Source: Microbacterium invictum
Lineage (GTDB): Bacteria > Actinomycetota > Actinomycetes > Actinomycetales > Microbacteriaceae
Direction: 5' to 3'
NCBI RefSeq assembly: GCF_014197265.1
Contig: NZ_JACIFH010000001.1
Location: forward strand, 558,001-622,000
Length of the DNA: 64,000 nt
Part shown: positions 22,234-31,290 of the stretch, piece by piece
Numbering within the stretch: the first letter of the stretch is position 1
Layout: each line of letters begins with the position of its first letter
Notes under the pieces: generated by a model
Seen by the model: only the letters and a program-made list of their open reading frames with translations
The model's database searches: none
What the model was told of the DNA's origin: nothing
Translations under genes and position numbers: made by a program

Positions 22234-23178
22234 TCAGGCGTGCAGGGCCTCGTTCAGAGTCACGCCCACGCCCGCGCGGCGCACGGCTTCGATCGCTCCG
22301 GTGAGCGAGTTGCGGCGGAACAGCAGGCCGCTCCGACCGGAGAGCTCGGCGCCCTTCACGACGGGCCGCGAGTTGTCGTGGCGCGGTGCGCCGTCGGCGA
22401 GGACGATCTTCGATCCGGCGGTGACGTACAGGCCGGCTTCGACGACGCAGTCGTCGCCGAGCGAGATGCCGATGCCGGCGTTGGCGCCCAGCAGCGTGCG
22501 GGCGCCGATCGAGACCCGGTGCGCGCCGCCGCCCGACAGCGTCCCCATGATGGATGCACCGCCGCCGACGTCGCTGCCGTCGCCGACGACGACGCCCTGC
22601 GAGACGCGTCCCTCGACCATGGAGGCGCCGAGCGTGCCGGCGTTGAAGTTGACGAAGCCCTCGTGCATGACCGTGGTGCCGGGCGACAGGTGCGCCCCGA
22701 GCCGCACGCGTGACGCATCGGCGATGCGCACGCCCGCGGGGACCACGTAGTCGGTCAGGCGCGGGAACTTGTCGAGACCCTGCACCTGGATGCCGGCGCG
22801 CTGCAGCCGCGGGCGCAGGCGCGTGAGGTCGTCGGGGTCCACGGGGCCGGCGTTGGTCCACGCCACGTTGGGCAGGTGGCCGAAGATGCCGTCGAGGTTG
22901 AGGTCGTTCGGGGCGACGAGGCGATGTGAGAGTGCGTGCAGCCGCAGGTACGCGTCCGAGGTGCCCTGCGGCGCGACATCGAGGTCGATCTCGGTGACGA
23001 CGACCTCCACGGTCACGGCGCGACGCTCATCGGGCCCGGCATAGGCGTCCCAGGCGGCCGTGTCGGCGGCATCCGGAGCAGCGCCGAAAGCCGGTTCGGG
23101 GTACCAGGTGTCCAGCACCGTGCCCCGCTCGCTGACCGTGGCCAGACCGACACCCCATACCCGACGCGCTTCACTCAT
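22234..23178 (-). CDS. dapD: Tetrahydrodipicolinate N-succinyltransferase
   Basis: DapD adds succinyl to tetrahydrodipicolinate with succinyl-CoA, the first step of the succinylase branch. The 314-aa protein has the actinobacterial N-terminus [19 protein letters not shown] and a left-handed beta-helix of hexapeptide repeats ([20 protein letters not shown] to [22 protein letters not shown] region, about residues 165-265). ATG 23178 lies 6 nt after TACCCT (23185-23190); GGAGG is only 1 nt from the ATG and too close to act as a ribosome site, so a leaderless start is likely. It is divergent from dapE. Confidence 0.95.
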   Translation of the reverse strand: MSEARRVWGVGLATVSERGTVLDTWYPEPAFGAAPDAADTAAWDAYAGPDERRAVTVEVVVTEIDLDVAPQGTSDAYLRLHALSHRLVAPNDLNLDGIFGHLPNVAWTNAGPVDPDDLTRLRPRLQRAGIQVQGLDKFPRLTDYVVPAGVRIADASRVRLGAHLSPGTTVMHEGFVNFNAGTLGASMVEGRVSQGVVVGDGSDVGGGASIMGTLSGGGAHRVSIGARTLLGANAGIGISLGDDCVVEAGLYVTAGSKIVLADGAPRHDNSRPVVKGAELSGRSGLLFRRNSLTGAIEAVRRAGVGVTLNEALHA

Positions 23179-23234
23179 GCCTCCAGGGTATCGGGCCGCA
23201 GGCGGCAACCTGCGCCGTCGGTAGACTCGGTGCC

Positions 23235-24305
23235 ATGCTCGATCTCACCGCCTCGTCCGTCGATCTCACGCGCATCATCTGCGACATCCCGAGCGTTTCG
23301 GACTCCGAGACGGTGCTCGCCGACGCGATCCACGCGGCGGTCGCCGCGCTCGGGCACCTCGAGGTCCACCGCGACGGCGACACCATCGTGGCCCGCACCA
23401 TGCTGGGGCGTGCGCAGCGTGTCGTGATCGCCGGGCACATCGACACCGTGCCGATCAACGCGAACGTGCCCACGCGCGACATCGAGGTCGACGGTGAGCC
23501 GTATCTGTGGGGGCGCGGGACGGTCGACATGAAGGCGGGCGTCGCCGTGCAGCTCAAGCTCGCCGCCGAGCTCACCAGCCCCCGTGTCGACGTCACCTGG
23601 ATGTGGTACGACCATGAAGAGGTGGATGCCGATCTCAACGGCCTCACCCGGCTCGCCGCCGTGCGTCCCGACCTCTTCGCCGGCGACTTCGCGATCCTCG
23701 GCGAGCCCTCCAACGGACAGGTCGAAGGCGGCTGCAACGGCAATCTCCGTGCGATCGTTCGCACCGACGGCGTGCGCTCGCACAGCGCGAGGGCGTGGAT
23801 GGGGCAGAACGCGATCCACAAGGCCGCCCCCGTGCTGGCGCGCCTGGCCGAGTACCGGCCGCGCGAGATCGAGGTGGAGGGACTCGTCTACCGCGAGGGG
23901 CTCAACGCGGTGCGCATCGGCGGGGGCGTGGCCGGCAACGTCATCCCCGACCTGTGCGAGGTCGAGGTGAACTACCGGTTCGCCCCCAATCACACGGCCG
24001 CCGAGGCGGAGGAGCATGTCCGCTCGGTGTTCGAGGGGTTCGACGTCGAGGTCGTGGACCTCGCGGTCGGCGCGCGTCCGGGACTGCACGCCGCTCTCGC
24101 GCAGGAGTTCGTCGCCGCGGTCGGCGCGGTCCCGCAGCCCAAGTACGGGTGGACCGACGTCGCGCGCTTCTCGGCGCTCGGAGTGCCGGCCGTCAACTAC
24201 GGCCCCGGCGACCCGAGCCTCGCCCACCACGATCAGGAGCGGGTCTCTCTCGCGCAGATCGACGCGGTCGAGCACGGCCTGCGGGCGTGGCTGACGGCGG
24301 TGTGA
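23235..24305 (+). CDS. dapE: Succinyl-diaminopimelate desuccinylase
   Basis: DapE releases LL-diaminopimelate and succinate. The 356-aa zinc peptidase-like enzyme (M20) has [22 protein letters not shown], the glutamate pair in [10 protein letters not shown] and the late histidine in [13 protein letters not shown] 23235 lies 7 nt after TAGACT (23222-23227) with no ribosome site, so it is probably leaderless. It is divergent from dapD with 56 bp between the starts. The stop overlaps the following membrane-protein gene by 4 nt (GTGA). Confidence 0.95.
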   Translation: MLDLTASSVDLTRIICDIPSVSDSETVLADAIHAAVAALGHLEVHRDGDTIVARTMLGRAQRVVIAGHIDTVPINANVPTRDIEVDGEPYLWGRGTVDMKAGVAVQLKLAAELTSPRVDVTWMWYDHEEVDADLNGLTRLAAVRPDLFAGDFAILGEPSNGQVEGGCNGNLRAIVRTDGVRSHSARAWMGQNAIHKAAPVLARLAEYRPREIEVEGLVYREGLNAVRIGGGVAGNVIPDLCEVEVNYRFAPNHTAAEAEEHVRSVFEGFDVEVVDLAVGARPGLHAALAQEFVAAVGAVPQPKYGWTDVARFSALGVPAVNYGPGDPSLAHHDQERVSLAQIDAVEHGLRAWLTAV

Positions 24306-25504
24306 CGCTCCGCCACCGTGCCCGGGAGATCCCGGTCGCGTTGCGCGTTGCCATCCTGTACCTGCTCGCCCGGCTGATCACCACCGGATTCATCGCACTG
24401 GCCGCGGGGCTGTCGGGCCCGGCATCCCGATTCGGGGCGGATGCCACGGTCTCCGAACTGCTGATGGGCTGGGACGCCCAGTGGTACTGGTCCATCGTCA
24501 CGCAGGGGTACCCGACCGATCTCCCGGTCGATCTCGCCGGAGACGTGCAGCAGAACCAGTGGGCGTTCATGCCGGTGTACCCGGTGCTCGCGAATCTGGT
24601 GGGACTGCCGCTGGGGTCGTACGCGGCCGGCGCATTCCTCGTCCCGGTCGTGGCGGGCTACCTGGCCTGCCTCGTCCTGTACCGGCTGCTGCGCGACCGG
24701 CTGGACGAGACCGCCACTATGTGGGCCGTCCTGCTGTTCGCGGCGGGACCGCTCGCGGCGATGTTCCATCTGGGCTACGCCGAAGCGCTCTTCCTGCTGT
24801 GGCTGTTCCTCGCACTGCGGTGCCTGCAGCGCCGCCGGTTCGGCTGGCTGTACCTGCTCATTCCGCTGATGGGATATACCCGTCCGGGCGTGCTCGCGTT
24901 CGCCCTGCTGCTCGGGCTGTACGGCATCTGGCGCTGGTTCCGCCGCCGCCGCGACCCGCTGCCCGTCCGCGAGATCGTCCACATCATCGCGCTGGGGCTC
25001 ATCGCCGTGATCGTCGGGTTCTCCTGGCAAGTGATCGCCGGCATCGTGACCGGCGACATGTCGGCCTACCTCGACACCGAACTGTCGTGGCGACGCGGCT
25101 GGCTCAGCGCCGAGGAGTCCGGATTCGTGCCGTTCGCGGGCTTCGTCCAGGCGGCCGGTATGTGGTTCCGGCTGTGGGGCATGCCGTCTGCCCTCGGCTA
25201 TGCGGCGCTGGCGGTCTGCGTCGGGGCGGTTGCCTGGCTGCTGCTGTCCGAACGTCACGTGCGGCGGCTGGGCGTCGTCGTCCGGCTGTGGTCGGCGTCG
25301 TACATCGTGTACCTGCTGGCCGTCTTCTTCCCGCAGTCGAGCATCTTCCGGCTCCTGCTTCCGCTGTCGCCGCTGTACGGAGCACTGGCGGCCCCGCGAT
25401 CGACCTGGTGGCGGGTCGCGATGCTCGTGCTCGGGCTGGCCGGCCAGTGGTGGTGGATCTACAGCATGCTCGCGCAGGGGAATGCGTATACCCAGATTCC
25501 GTGA
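24302..25504 (+). CDS. PIG-V-like polytopic membrane mannosyltransferase-type protein
   Basis: This 400-aa protein has about nine to ten membrane segments. It resembles actinobacterial PIG-V/GT-C proteins, glycosyltransferases that use polyprenyl-phosphate sugars. The short extracytoplasmic acidic loop WDAQWYWSIVTQGYP near residue 60 has the W-D-x-x-Y/W pattern common at GT-C catalytic loops, and QWAFMPVYPVL follows. The GTG start overlaps dapE by 4 nt, so it is translated with dapE; a cell-envelope role would suit that partner. The sugar and acceptor are not visible. Confidence 0.75.
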   Translation: MTLRHRAREIPVALRVAILYLLARLITTGFIALAAGLSGPASRFGADATVSELLMGWDAQWYWSIVTQGYPTDLPVDLAGDVQQNQWAFMPVYPVLANLVGLPLGSYAAGAFLVPVVAGYLACLVLYRLLRDRLDETATMWAVLLFAAGPLAAMFHLGYAEALFLLWLFLALRCLQRRRFGWLYLLIPLMGYTRPGVLAFALLLGLYGIWRWFRRRRDPLPVREIVHIIALGLIAVIVGFSWQVIAGIVTGDMSAYLDTELSWRRGWLSAEESGFVPFAGFVQAAGMWFRLWGMPSALGYAALAVCVGAVAWLLLSERHVRRLGVVVRLWSASYIVYLLAVFFPQSSIFRLLLPLSPLYGALAAPRSTWWRVAMLVLGLAGQWWWIYSMLAQGNAYTQIP

Positions 25505-25574
25505 GAGGGATGCTGGCAGACGGGCGGCAACGGGCCATGGTTACGCATGGCGGTCAGTGCCCCGCCGTTCCGGG

Positions 25575-25580
25575 TAAACT
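25575..25580 (+). promoter_or_regulatory. -10 box of the DUF3117 gene
   Basis: TAAACT (25575-25580) lies 33 nt before the ATG and would place the RNA start near 25587. GGAAAGGGAG (25599-25608) then acts as a strong ribosome site 5 nt upstream of the ATG. This gene therefore has an ordinary leader, unlike many neighbours. Confidence 0.5.
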
Positions 25581-25613
25581 TGAGAGGTAGTCCTACGAGG
25601 AAAGGGAGCCGCA

Positions 25614-25787
25614 ATGGCAGCCATGAAGCCGCGCACCGGAGACGGACCGATGGAGGCCGTGAAGGAGGGGCGCCTGATCATCGTGCGTGTTCCGCTGGAA
25701 GGCGGCGGACGTCTTGTGGTGTCTGTCAACGCCGAAGAGGCCAAGGAGCTGCACGGCGTCCTGGGCGAGGTCGTCGGCGCCGCCTGA
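25614..25787 (+). CDS. DUF3117 domain protein
   Basis: This very small protein (57 aa) contains MKPRTGDGPMEAVKEGR, IIVRVPLEGGGRLVV and NAEEAKELHGVL, the conserved content of DUF3117, which is nearly universal in actinobacteria. It looks like a small beta-rich domain. The function is unknown. A strong ribosome site and a clear terminator suggest a well-expressed single gene. Confidence 0.92.
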   Translation: MAAMKPRTGDGPMEAVKEGRLIIVRVPLEGGGRLVVSVNAEEAKELHGVLGEVVGAA

Positions 25788-25800
25788 CATAGCACCGTAC

Positions 25801-25832
25801 GCGAACGGCCGGTCTTCGGATCGGCCGTTCGC
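25801..25832. terminator. Bidirectional hairpin terminator
   Basis: GCGAACGGCCG (25801-25811) pairs perfectly over 11 bp with CGGCCGTTCGC (25822-25832) around a 10-nt loop. It sits between the convergent DUF3117 and O-methyltransferase genes, 14-15 nt from each stop, and can serve both. Confidence 0.85.
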
Positions 25833-25846
25833 CGTCTCCGGTGGGG

Positions 25847-26488
25847 TCAGCGTCTCTCGGCGGCCGTGGTCGTCAACTGCAGCAGGCCTTCGCCCGCGAT
25901 GGACAGCGCGCCCAGGACCGCCGGCGAAGCCTGGGTCTCCTGGATGAGCGAGCGGTACGCGCTCGTGGTGGGATCGCGCTTGACCGGGTCGGCGACGGCT
26001 CCGCCGGCGAGCACGCGGGGGACCAGCACGGTGCCTCCGGCGCGGACGAGTCGCAGGCCGTGCTCCACGTACTCGATGACGCCCTCGGCGTCGGCATCGA
26101 CGAGCACGATGTCGTACGAGGCCTCGTTCATGCGGGGCAGGACATCGGCGGCGCGGCCGGTGATGAAGCGGGCGCGCGCGGCCGGGATCTTCGCGTCGGC
26201 GAACGCCGTGCGCGCGAGCGCGAGGTGCTCGGGCTCCTTGTCGATCGTCGTGAGGGTGGCGCGCGGTGAACCGTGCAGCAGCCAGAGGCCCGAGACGCCG
26301 CCGCCGGTGCCGATCTCGACGATGTTCAGCGCCCCCGTAGCCGCGGCCAGCACCGCGCACTGCGCGCCGATGACGGGGCTGATGGGGTCGGCGCCGAGCT
26401 CGAGGGCATGGGCCCGGGCGCGCGCGATGGCGTCGGGTTCGATCGTCGCCTCATCGGCGAACCTGCGGATCGCGTCGTGTTCGGCCAT
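25847..26488 (-). CDS. SAM-dependent O-methyltransferase (COMT-like, type 3)
   Basis: This 213-aa class I methyltransferase has ALNIVEIGTGGGVSGLWLLHG as motif I (near residue 55), LTTIDKEPEHLALAR for SAM binding and DIVLVDADAEGVIEYVEHGLRLVR as the type 3 metal-binding region. The substrate is unknown. ATG 26488 is 6 nt after TAGGCT (26495-26500), a leaderless arrangement. It is divergent from the TatA/B-type gene, an arrangement seen in other actinobacteria. Confidence 0.88.
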   Translation of the reverse strand: MAEHDAIRRFADEATIEPDAIARARAHALELGADPISPVIGAQCAVLAAATGALNIVEIGTGGGVSGLWLLHGSPRATLTTIDKEPEHLALARTAFADAKIPAARARFITGRAADVLPRMNEASYDIVLVDADAEGVIEYVEHGLRLVRAGGTVLVPRVLAGGAVADPVKRDPTTSAYRSLIQETQASPAVLGALSIAGEGLLQLTTTAAERR

Positions 26489-26549
26489 GGACTCAGCCTA
26501 CGGCGCGTGAGCGGCCAGGACCGGCAAGGCGCACGGGTAACCTGGAGCC

Positions 26550-26933
26550 ATGTTCTTCGGGCTCGACATGGAGAAGCTCCTCCTCATCGCGCTCGTCGCC
26601 GCGCTCCTGCTCGGGCCGGAGCGCCTCCCGCGCTACGCCGAGATGCTCGGTCGGTTCACCGTCCGGGCCAAGGAGTGGCTGCAGGGCGCCAAGGGCCGTG
26701 TCAAAGAGGAGATGGGCGAGGACTTCGACGACGTCGAGTGGCGCAAGCTCGACCCGCGTCAGTACGATCCGCGCCGGATCATCCGCGACGCCCTGCTCGA
26801 CGATGCCCCCGTGCCGACGGTGCGCGCGGCCGGCGTCGCCGCAGCCGTCGCAGCCACCGCGCCGGACCCGGCACCGGTCTTCGTCGCCGACGACCCCGAC
26901 CGGCCCGTTCCGTACGACTCCGAGGCCACCTGA
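26550..26933 (+). CDS. tatB: Sec-independent translocase TatA/TatB family protein, TatB-type
   Basis: The 127-aa protein has a single N-terminal membrane helix (MEKLLLIALVAALLLGPERLPRY) with the GPERLP hinge, then an amphipathic helix (YAEMLGRFTVRAKEWLQGAKGRVKEEM) and a loose alanine/proline-rich tail. This is the TatA/B plan; the hinge and the location beside an O-methyltransferase and mrp favour TatB. It would recruit folded twin-arginine substrates to TatC, which is not in the window. TAACCT (26538-26543) lies 6 nt before the ATG. The stop is one base from the convergent mrp stop. Confidence 0.85.
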   Translation: MFFGLDMEKLLLIALVAALLLGPERLPRYAEMLGRFTVRAKEWLQGAKGRVKEEMGEDFDDVEWRKLDPRQYDPRRIIRDALLDDAPVPTVRAAGVAAAVAATAPDPAPVFVADDPDRPVPYDSEAT

Positions 26934-26934
26934 A

Positions 26935-28077
26935 TCAGGCGCGGCTCACCGGCAGCGGCCGTCCGGCGCGGGAACGGCCCGTGGTGGCAAGGCGCAGGGC
27001 GATCGCGTCGAGCGCGACGGCGGCGGGATCATCGGGGGTGGATGCCACGATCGGGCGTCCCTCGTCGCCGCCCGACCGCAGCGCGGGGCTCAGCGGAATC
27101 GAGCCGAGCAGCGGCACGGTCTCGTCGTCGGTCGACAGCGCGGCAGCGACCGCGGCACCGCCACCGCTGCCGAACAGGTCGAGGCTCGTGCCGTCCGCGA
27201 GGGTCAGCGCCGCCATGTTCTCCACGACGCCGATCACCCGCTGGCCAGTCTGGCGGGCCACGAGCCCGCTGCGCACCGCGACCTCGGCGGCCGCCGGCTG
27301 CGGGGTGGTGACCACGAGCACGTCCGCGTGCGGCAGGAGCTGACCCACCGAGATCGCGACGTCTCCGGTGCCCGGCGGCATGTCCAGCAGCAGCACGTCG
27401 AGATCACCGAAGTACACGTCGTTGAGGAACTGGTTCACCGTGCGGTGGAGCATCGGCCCGCGCCAGGCGACGGCGCCGCCGGCGGGCGCATCGCGCGGCA
27501 GGAACATGCCGATCGAGATCGCCTTGACGTCGTAGCCGACCGGCGGCAGCATCAGGTCGTCGATGCGGGTGGGCTGGGGCGGCAGCCCGTCGTCCTCGAT
27601 CAGACCCAGCAGGGCGGGGATCGAGAAGCCGTGCACGTCCGCGTCGATGAGCCCGACCGCGAGTCCGCGCTGCGCGAGCGCGACGGCGAGGTTCGCGGTG
27701 ACCGTGGACTTGCCGACCCCGCCCTTGCCGCTGGTGACGGCGATGACCCGGGTGAGTGATTCGGGTCCGAAGGGCATCACCCGCTGCGCCCTCCCGCCCC
27801 GCAGGCGCTCGGTGAGCGCCGTGCGCTCGGCCGGGGTCATGACGCCGACCTCGACGGTGACGTCGTGGATGCCCGCGACGGCCGCCGCGGCGGCGTGGAC
27901 GTCCCGCTCGATGCGGTCGGCGGCGGGACACCCCACGATCGTCAGCGCGATCTGCACGGTTGCGCTCCCGGCATCCACCCGCACCTCACGGACCATGTCG
28001 AGCTTCGACAGCGGCCGCCGCAGCTCGGGATCCATCACGGCGCCGACGGCCGTGCGCACGTCGACGGCATCGGTCAT
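26935..28077 (-). CDS. mrp: Mrp/NBP35 family iron-sulfur cluster carrier ATPase
   Basis: This 380-aa protein has an N-terminal MIP18/DUF59 domain (about residues 1-95) and a P-loop ATPase with the deviant Walker A TSGKGGVGKSTVTANLAVAL, DADVHGFSIPALLG and LLLDMPPGTGDVAIS. It likely holds and delivers Fe-S clusters. The CxxC pair found in many Mrp proteins before the FGSGGG motif is missing (NMAALTLADGTSLDLFGSGGG), as I recall for mycobacterial Mrp. It is last in a three-gene operon with the MgtE_N-CBS and DUF1003 genes, coupled by ATGA to the latter. Confidence 0.92.
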   Translation of the reverse strand: MTDAVDVRTAVGAVMDPELRRPLSKLDMVREVRVDAGSATVQIALTIVGCPAADRIERDVHAAAAAVAGIHDVTVEVGVMTPAERTALTERLRGGRAQRVMPFGPESLTRVIAVTSGKGGVGKSTVTANLAVALAQRGLAVGLIDADVHGFSIPALLGLIEDDGLPPQPTRIDDLMLPPVGYDVKAISIGMFLPRDAPAGGAVAWRGPMLHRTVNQFLNDVYFGDLDVLLLDMPPGTGDVAISVGQLLPHADVLVVTTPQPAAAEVAVRSGLVARQTGQRVIGVVENMAALTLADGTSLDLFGSGGGAAVAAALSTDDETVPLLGSIPLSPALRSGGDEGRPIVASTPDDPAAVALDAIALRLATTGRSRAGRPLPVSRA

Positions 28078-28628
28078 GGGTGCTCCGGCTGCTCGGCGTC
28101 AGGCCGGGGTGATTCGGCTCCGCGGGCGTCGAGCTGCTCGAGCAGCGCCTTCAGCTCCTGACGCAGCACATCGCGGGTGACGGCCTCGTCGGAGACCTCG
28201 GTCATCGCCATGCGCAGGGCGACCACCTCGCGGGCGAGGTACTCGGTGTCGGCGAGGTTGCGCTCGGCGCGCTGGCGGTCCTGCTCGATCTGCACGCGGT
28301 CACGGTCGTCCTGACGGTTCTGCGCGAGCAGGATCAGGGGCGCGGCATAGGAAGCCTGCAGCGACAGCACCAGGGTCAGCGCGGTGAAGCCGAGCGCGGC
28401 GTCGTCGAAGCGGAGATGCGGGGGCGCCGTGGTGTTCCACACGATCCAGCCGATGCAGAACAGGCTCAGGATCAGCAGGAACATGGGGGTGCCCATGGCC
28501 CGAGCGATCCACTCCGTGAACCGGCCGAACCGGTCGCGCGAGCGATGATCCGACGGGGTCGAACGCGGCAGCACGTTCGTGCGGCGGCCCCGGGGCGCCT
28601 CGAGCGGGTTCGCCGGACGCCGCGCCAT
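28074..28628 (-). CDS. DUF1003 family membrane protein
   Basis: This 184-aa protein has the DUF1003 core: two membrane helices (PMFLLILSLFCIGWIVWNT and FTALTLVLSLQASYAAPLILLAQNRQDDRDR) followed by a long charged, coiled-coil-like helix. QNRQDDRDR is the family signature. The function is unknown. It overlaps the upstream MgtE_N-CBS gene by one base (TGATG) and mrp by four (ATGA), so the trio is one tightly coupled operon. Confidence 0.9.
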   Translation of the reverse strand: MARRPANPLEAPRGRRTNVLPRSTPSDHRSRDRFGRFTEWIARAMGTPMFLLILSLFCIGWIVWNTTAPPHLRFDDAALGFTALTLVLSLQASYAAPLILLAQNRQDDRDRVQIEQDRQRAERNLADTEYLAREVVALRMAMTEVSDEAVTRDVLRQELKALLEQLDARGAESPRPDAEQPEHP

Positions 28629-29899
28629 CACGGACGCGCTCCGGCGGGTGCGACGCCGGGCTCATCGGCGTCGTGCGAGCGCCAGTCCTCGGGCAGGAGG
28701 TAGTCGAGCACATCATCGACGCTGACGGCGCCGACGAGCCGGTGGGCGGGGTCGACGACCGGCAGCGACACCAGGTCGTAGCTGGCCAGCAGTCGCGCCA
28801 CCTCGGCGGCGGAGGCCATCACCGGGACCGGGTCGACCGTGTCGTCGATGATCGCCCCCAGTCGCTCGTGCGGGGGATAGCGCAGCATGCGCTGGAAGTG
28901 CACCGTGCCCAGCAGCCGCCCGGTGGGCGTCTCGTACGGCGGCAGGGTGACGAACACGGCGGCCGCCAGTGCCGGGTGCAGCTCGTGGCGGCGGATCAGG
29001 GCGAGCGCCTCGGCGACGGTGGCATCCGCCGACAGCACGATGGGCTCGGTCGTCATGAGACCACCCGCCGTGTCGGGACCGTACTTCAGGAGGGCGCGGA
29101 CATCTTCGGCCTCTTCGGGCTCCATGAGGTCGAGGAGCTCTTCCCGCTGGCCTTCGGGCAGCTGCGCGAGCACGTCGGCGGCGTCGTCGGGGTCCATCGC
29201 GTCGAGGATGTCGGCGGCGCGCTCGTCGCCGAGCGCTTCGAGGATCTGCACCTGGTCGTCTTCGGGCATCTCCTCGAGAGCGTCGGCGAGCCGGTCGTCG
29301 GAGAGTTCGCCGACCACCTGGAGCAGGCGCGCATCGGGCAGGTCGAGCAGGCTGTTGGCGAGGTCGGCGGGCTTGAGCTCGGAATAGCTGGCCACCAGCT
29401 GCTGGGCCGACTGCTCTTCGCCCGGCGACTGGTCCTCGCGCACGTCGGTCCACTGGGCGAACGTCGTGGGCCCTTTCGCGAAGGGCGACGCGCTCGTCTT
29501 GGGCTTGCGCAGGAACAGCTGGCCGATGTCCCAGTCGCCCTGGCGGCTGCGCTCGATGGCCACGTCCTCGATGACCGCCTGACCCGAGCCGTCGGTGAAA
29601 TACACCCGGCGGCCGATGAGCTCGGCCATGACCCGCACCTCTCCGCCGCGCTGCTGGAAGCGGCGCACGTTGATGAGACCGGTGGTGATCACCTGGCCGG
29701 TGGCGATGGAGGTGACCCGCCCGATCGAGAGGAACACGTGGCGGCGGCCGGGGATCTCGACGACGAGTCCCACGACGCGCGGCGGATGGTTCTTGCGATA
29801 GATCACCACGACGTCGCGGACCTTGCCGAGCCGGTCGCCGGCAGGGTCGAACACCGCGCACCCGGTCAGGCGCGCCACGAATACCCTCTGCGTGCTCAC
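28628..29899 (-). CDS. MgtE_N-CBS domain protein without the magnesium channel domain
   Basis: The 423-aa soluble protein starts with PRC-barrel-like beta segments (about residues 1-130). It continues with an MgtE_N superhelix rich in acidic repeats (ADALEEMPEDDQVQILEALGDERAADILDAM region, 170-275) and ends with two CBS domains (about 285-405). These are the cytoplasmic, magnesium-sensing parts of MgtE, but no membrane helices follow. The role may be Mg2+ or nucleotide sensing. GTG 29899 lies 6 nt after TACGCT (29906-29911). It heads the operon with DUF1003 and mrp and is divergent from the YflT-type gene. Confidence 0.88.
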   Translation of the reverse strand: MSTQRVFVARLTGCAVFDPAGDRLGKVRDVVVIYRKNHPPRVVGLVVEIPGRRHVFLSIGRVTSIATGQVITTGLINVRRFQQRGGEVRVMAELIGRRVYFTDGSGQAVIEDVAIERSRQGDWDIGQLFLRKPKTSASPFAKGPTTFAQWTDVREDQSPGEEQSAQQLVASYSELKPADLANSLLDLPDARLLQVVGELSDDRLADALEEMPEDDQVQILEALGDERAADILDAMDPDDAADVLAQLPEGQREELLDLMEPEEAEDVRALLKYGPDTAGGLMTTEPIVLSADATVAEALALIRRHELHPALAAAVFVTLPPYETPTGRLLGTVHFQRMLRYPPHERLGAIIDDTVDPVPVMASAAEVARLLASYDLVSLPVVDPAHRLVGAVSVDDVLDYLLPEDWRSHDADEPGVAPAGARP

Positions 29900-29960
29900 G
29901 CGTCCAGCGTAGTCCGCTCATCCCCGTCGCCACCGGACGGGCACGTGAGAGGATGGGCGG

Positions 29961-30587
29961 ATGAGCATGATGGGCGGAACTCCGCGCGAACACGGCGAGA
30001 AGATCGCCGAATTCAGCACCTACGAGGGCGCGCAGAAGGCGGTCACCGCACTCATCGAGGCGGAGATCCCGGCGAAGGACATCGCGATCGTCGGACGGAG
30101 CCTGCGCTCGGTCGAGACCGTCACCGGCCGGCTGGGATATGCGGCGGCGGCGCGGACGGGCGCGATCAACGGCATCCTCCTCGGGCTCGTGTTCTCGGCG
30201 ATCTTCGTGCTGGGCACCCCCAACGCCGCGATCCAGCTGTTCATCGGCGTGATGCTCGTGGGCATCGCGGTCGGCATGCTGATGAGCCTGCTCACCTACG
30301 CGATCGTGCGGCGCCGGCGCGCGTACACGTCGATGACGCAGCTCATCGCCGACCACTACGAGATCACGGTGCTGCCGCGCAGCATCCACCGGGCCCGCGA
30401 GGTCGTCGGCCACACCGTCGCCACGGTGACCGCCCACCCGGCCGATCCGCCCGCGAGCGCCCCGGTCGCCGCACCCCACGCGCCCGTGGCGCCGCCGGAC
30501 GTGGAAGAGCCGCCACGCTACGGCGAGCGGATCAGCCCGGTGTCCGAGCAGCCCGCGCCTCCGGCCGACGAGGCCCCGCGGGGCTGA
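29961..30587 (+). CDS. YflT-type general stress protein with two membrane helices
   Basis: The 208-aa protein has an N-terminal YflT/GSP17M-like domain (EFSTYEGAQKAVTALIEAEIPAKDIAIVGRSLRSVETV) and then a pair of membrane helices (INGILLGLVFSAIFVLG and LFIGVMLVGIAVGMLMSLLTYAIV). A short soluble part and a proline/alanine-rich tail follow. In Bacillus, YflT-class proteins belong to the general stress regulon; the molecular role is unknown. The ATG lies 6 nt after GAGGAT (29949-29954). It is divergent from the MgtE_N-CBS gene. Confidence 0.82.
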   Translation: MSMMGGTPREHGEKIAEFSTYEGAQKAVTALIEAEIPAKDIAIVGRSLRSVETVTGRLGYAAAARTGAINGILLGLVFSAIFVLGTPNAAIQLFIGVMLVGIAVGMLMSLLTYAIVRRRRAYTSMTQLIADHYEITVLPRSIHRAREVVGHTVATVTAHPADPPASAPVAAPHAPVAPPDVEEPPRYGERISPVSEQPAPPADEAPRG

Positions 30588-30592
30588 CGATC

Positions 30593-31282
30593 ATGGCCAC
30601 GATCGAGGTCGCGCTGCCGGCGGGCCCGGTCACGGTGTCCGCCGAGTTCGACACTCCGGCCTCCGCCTGGGCCGCGGTGGCGCTCGCGCACGGGGCCGGA
30701 GCGGGGATGGACCACCCGTTCCTCGTCGGCTTCGCCGCCGCGCTGCGCGAACAGGGACTCGCGACCCTGCGCTTCAACTTCCCGTACGTCGAGGCGGGGC
30801 GACGGATGCCGGGACCGGCGGCCCACGCGATCGTGACCTGGCGGGCCGTGATGGCGGAGCTGGCCGCACGCGTCCCCGGCATCCCGCACGTCGCCGCGGG
30901 CAAGTCCTACGGCGGCCGCATGGCGTCGATGGCCGCGGCCGACAGTGTCATCGCCCCGGCCGCGCTGGTCTACCTCGGCTACCCGCTGCACCCGCCGGGC
31001 AACCCCGAGCGGACGCGGACCGCGCATCTGTCGCATGTCGTCCCGCCGCAGCTGTTCGTCGAGGGGACCAACGACCCGTTCATCCAGCCGCTCGCCCAGC
31101 TCGAGGACGCCGTGGCGGCATGCCAGGATGCCGAGACCACCTGGATCACCGGCGGCGGTCACTCGTTCGAGGTCAAAGGCAACAAGCGTCCCCCGGCCGA
31201 GGTCGCCGCTGCGCTCGCACCCGGCGTCGCGGAGTGGCTGCGCACCCGGCTGGGCGAGACGGAGTCGCCCGCAAGGCCGTGA
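30593..31282 (+). CDS. Alpha/beta hydrolase, KANL3/Tex30-like
   Basis: The 229-aa protein matches the small dienelactone-hydrolase-like family. It has AHGAGAGMDHPFL near the N-terminus, a nucleophile elbow GKSYGGRMAS near residue 103, an acid in VEGTNDPFIQ, and a histidine in TGGGHSFEV, so all three catalytic residues are present. The natural substrate is unknown. It starts 5 nt after the YflT-type gene, so the two are likely co-transcribed. Its end nearly abuts the convergent gamma-glutamyltransferase gene. Confidence 0.87.
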   Translation: MATIEVALPAGPVTVSAEFDTPASAWAAVALAHGAGAGMDHPFLVGFAAALREQGLATLRFNFPYVEAGRRMPGPAAHAIVTWRAVMAELAARVPGIPHVAAGKSYGGRMASMAAADSVIAPAALVYLGYPLHPPGNPERTRTAHLSHVVPPQLFVEGTNDPFIQPLAQLEDAVAACQDAETTWITGGGHSFEVKGNKRPPAEVAAALAPGVAEWLRTRLGETESPARP

Positions 31283-31290
31283 CCACCGCG

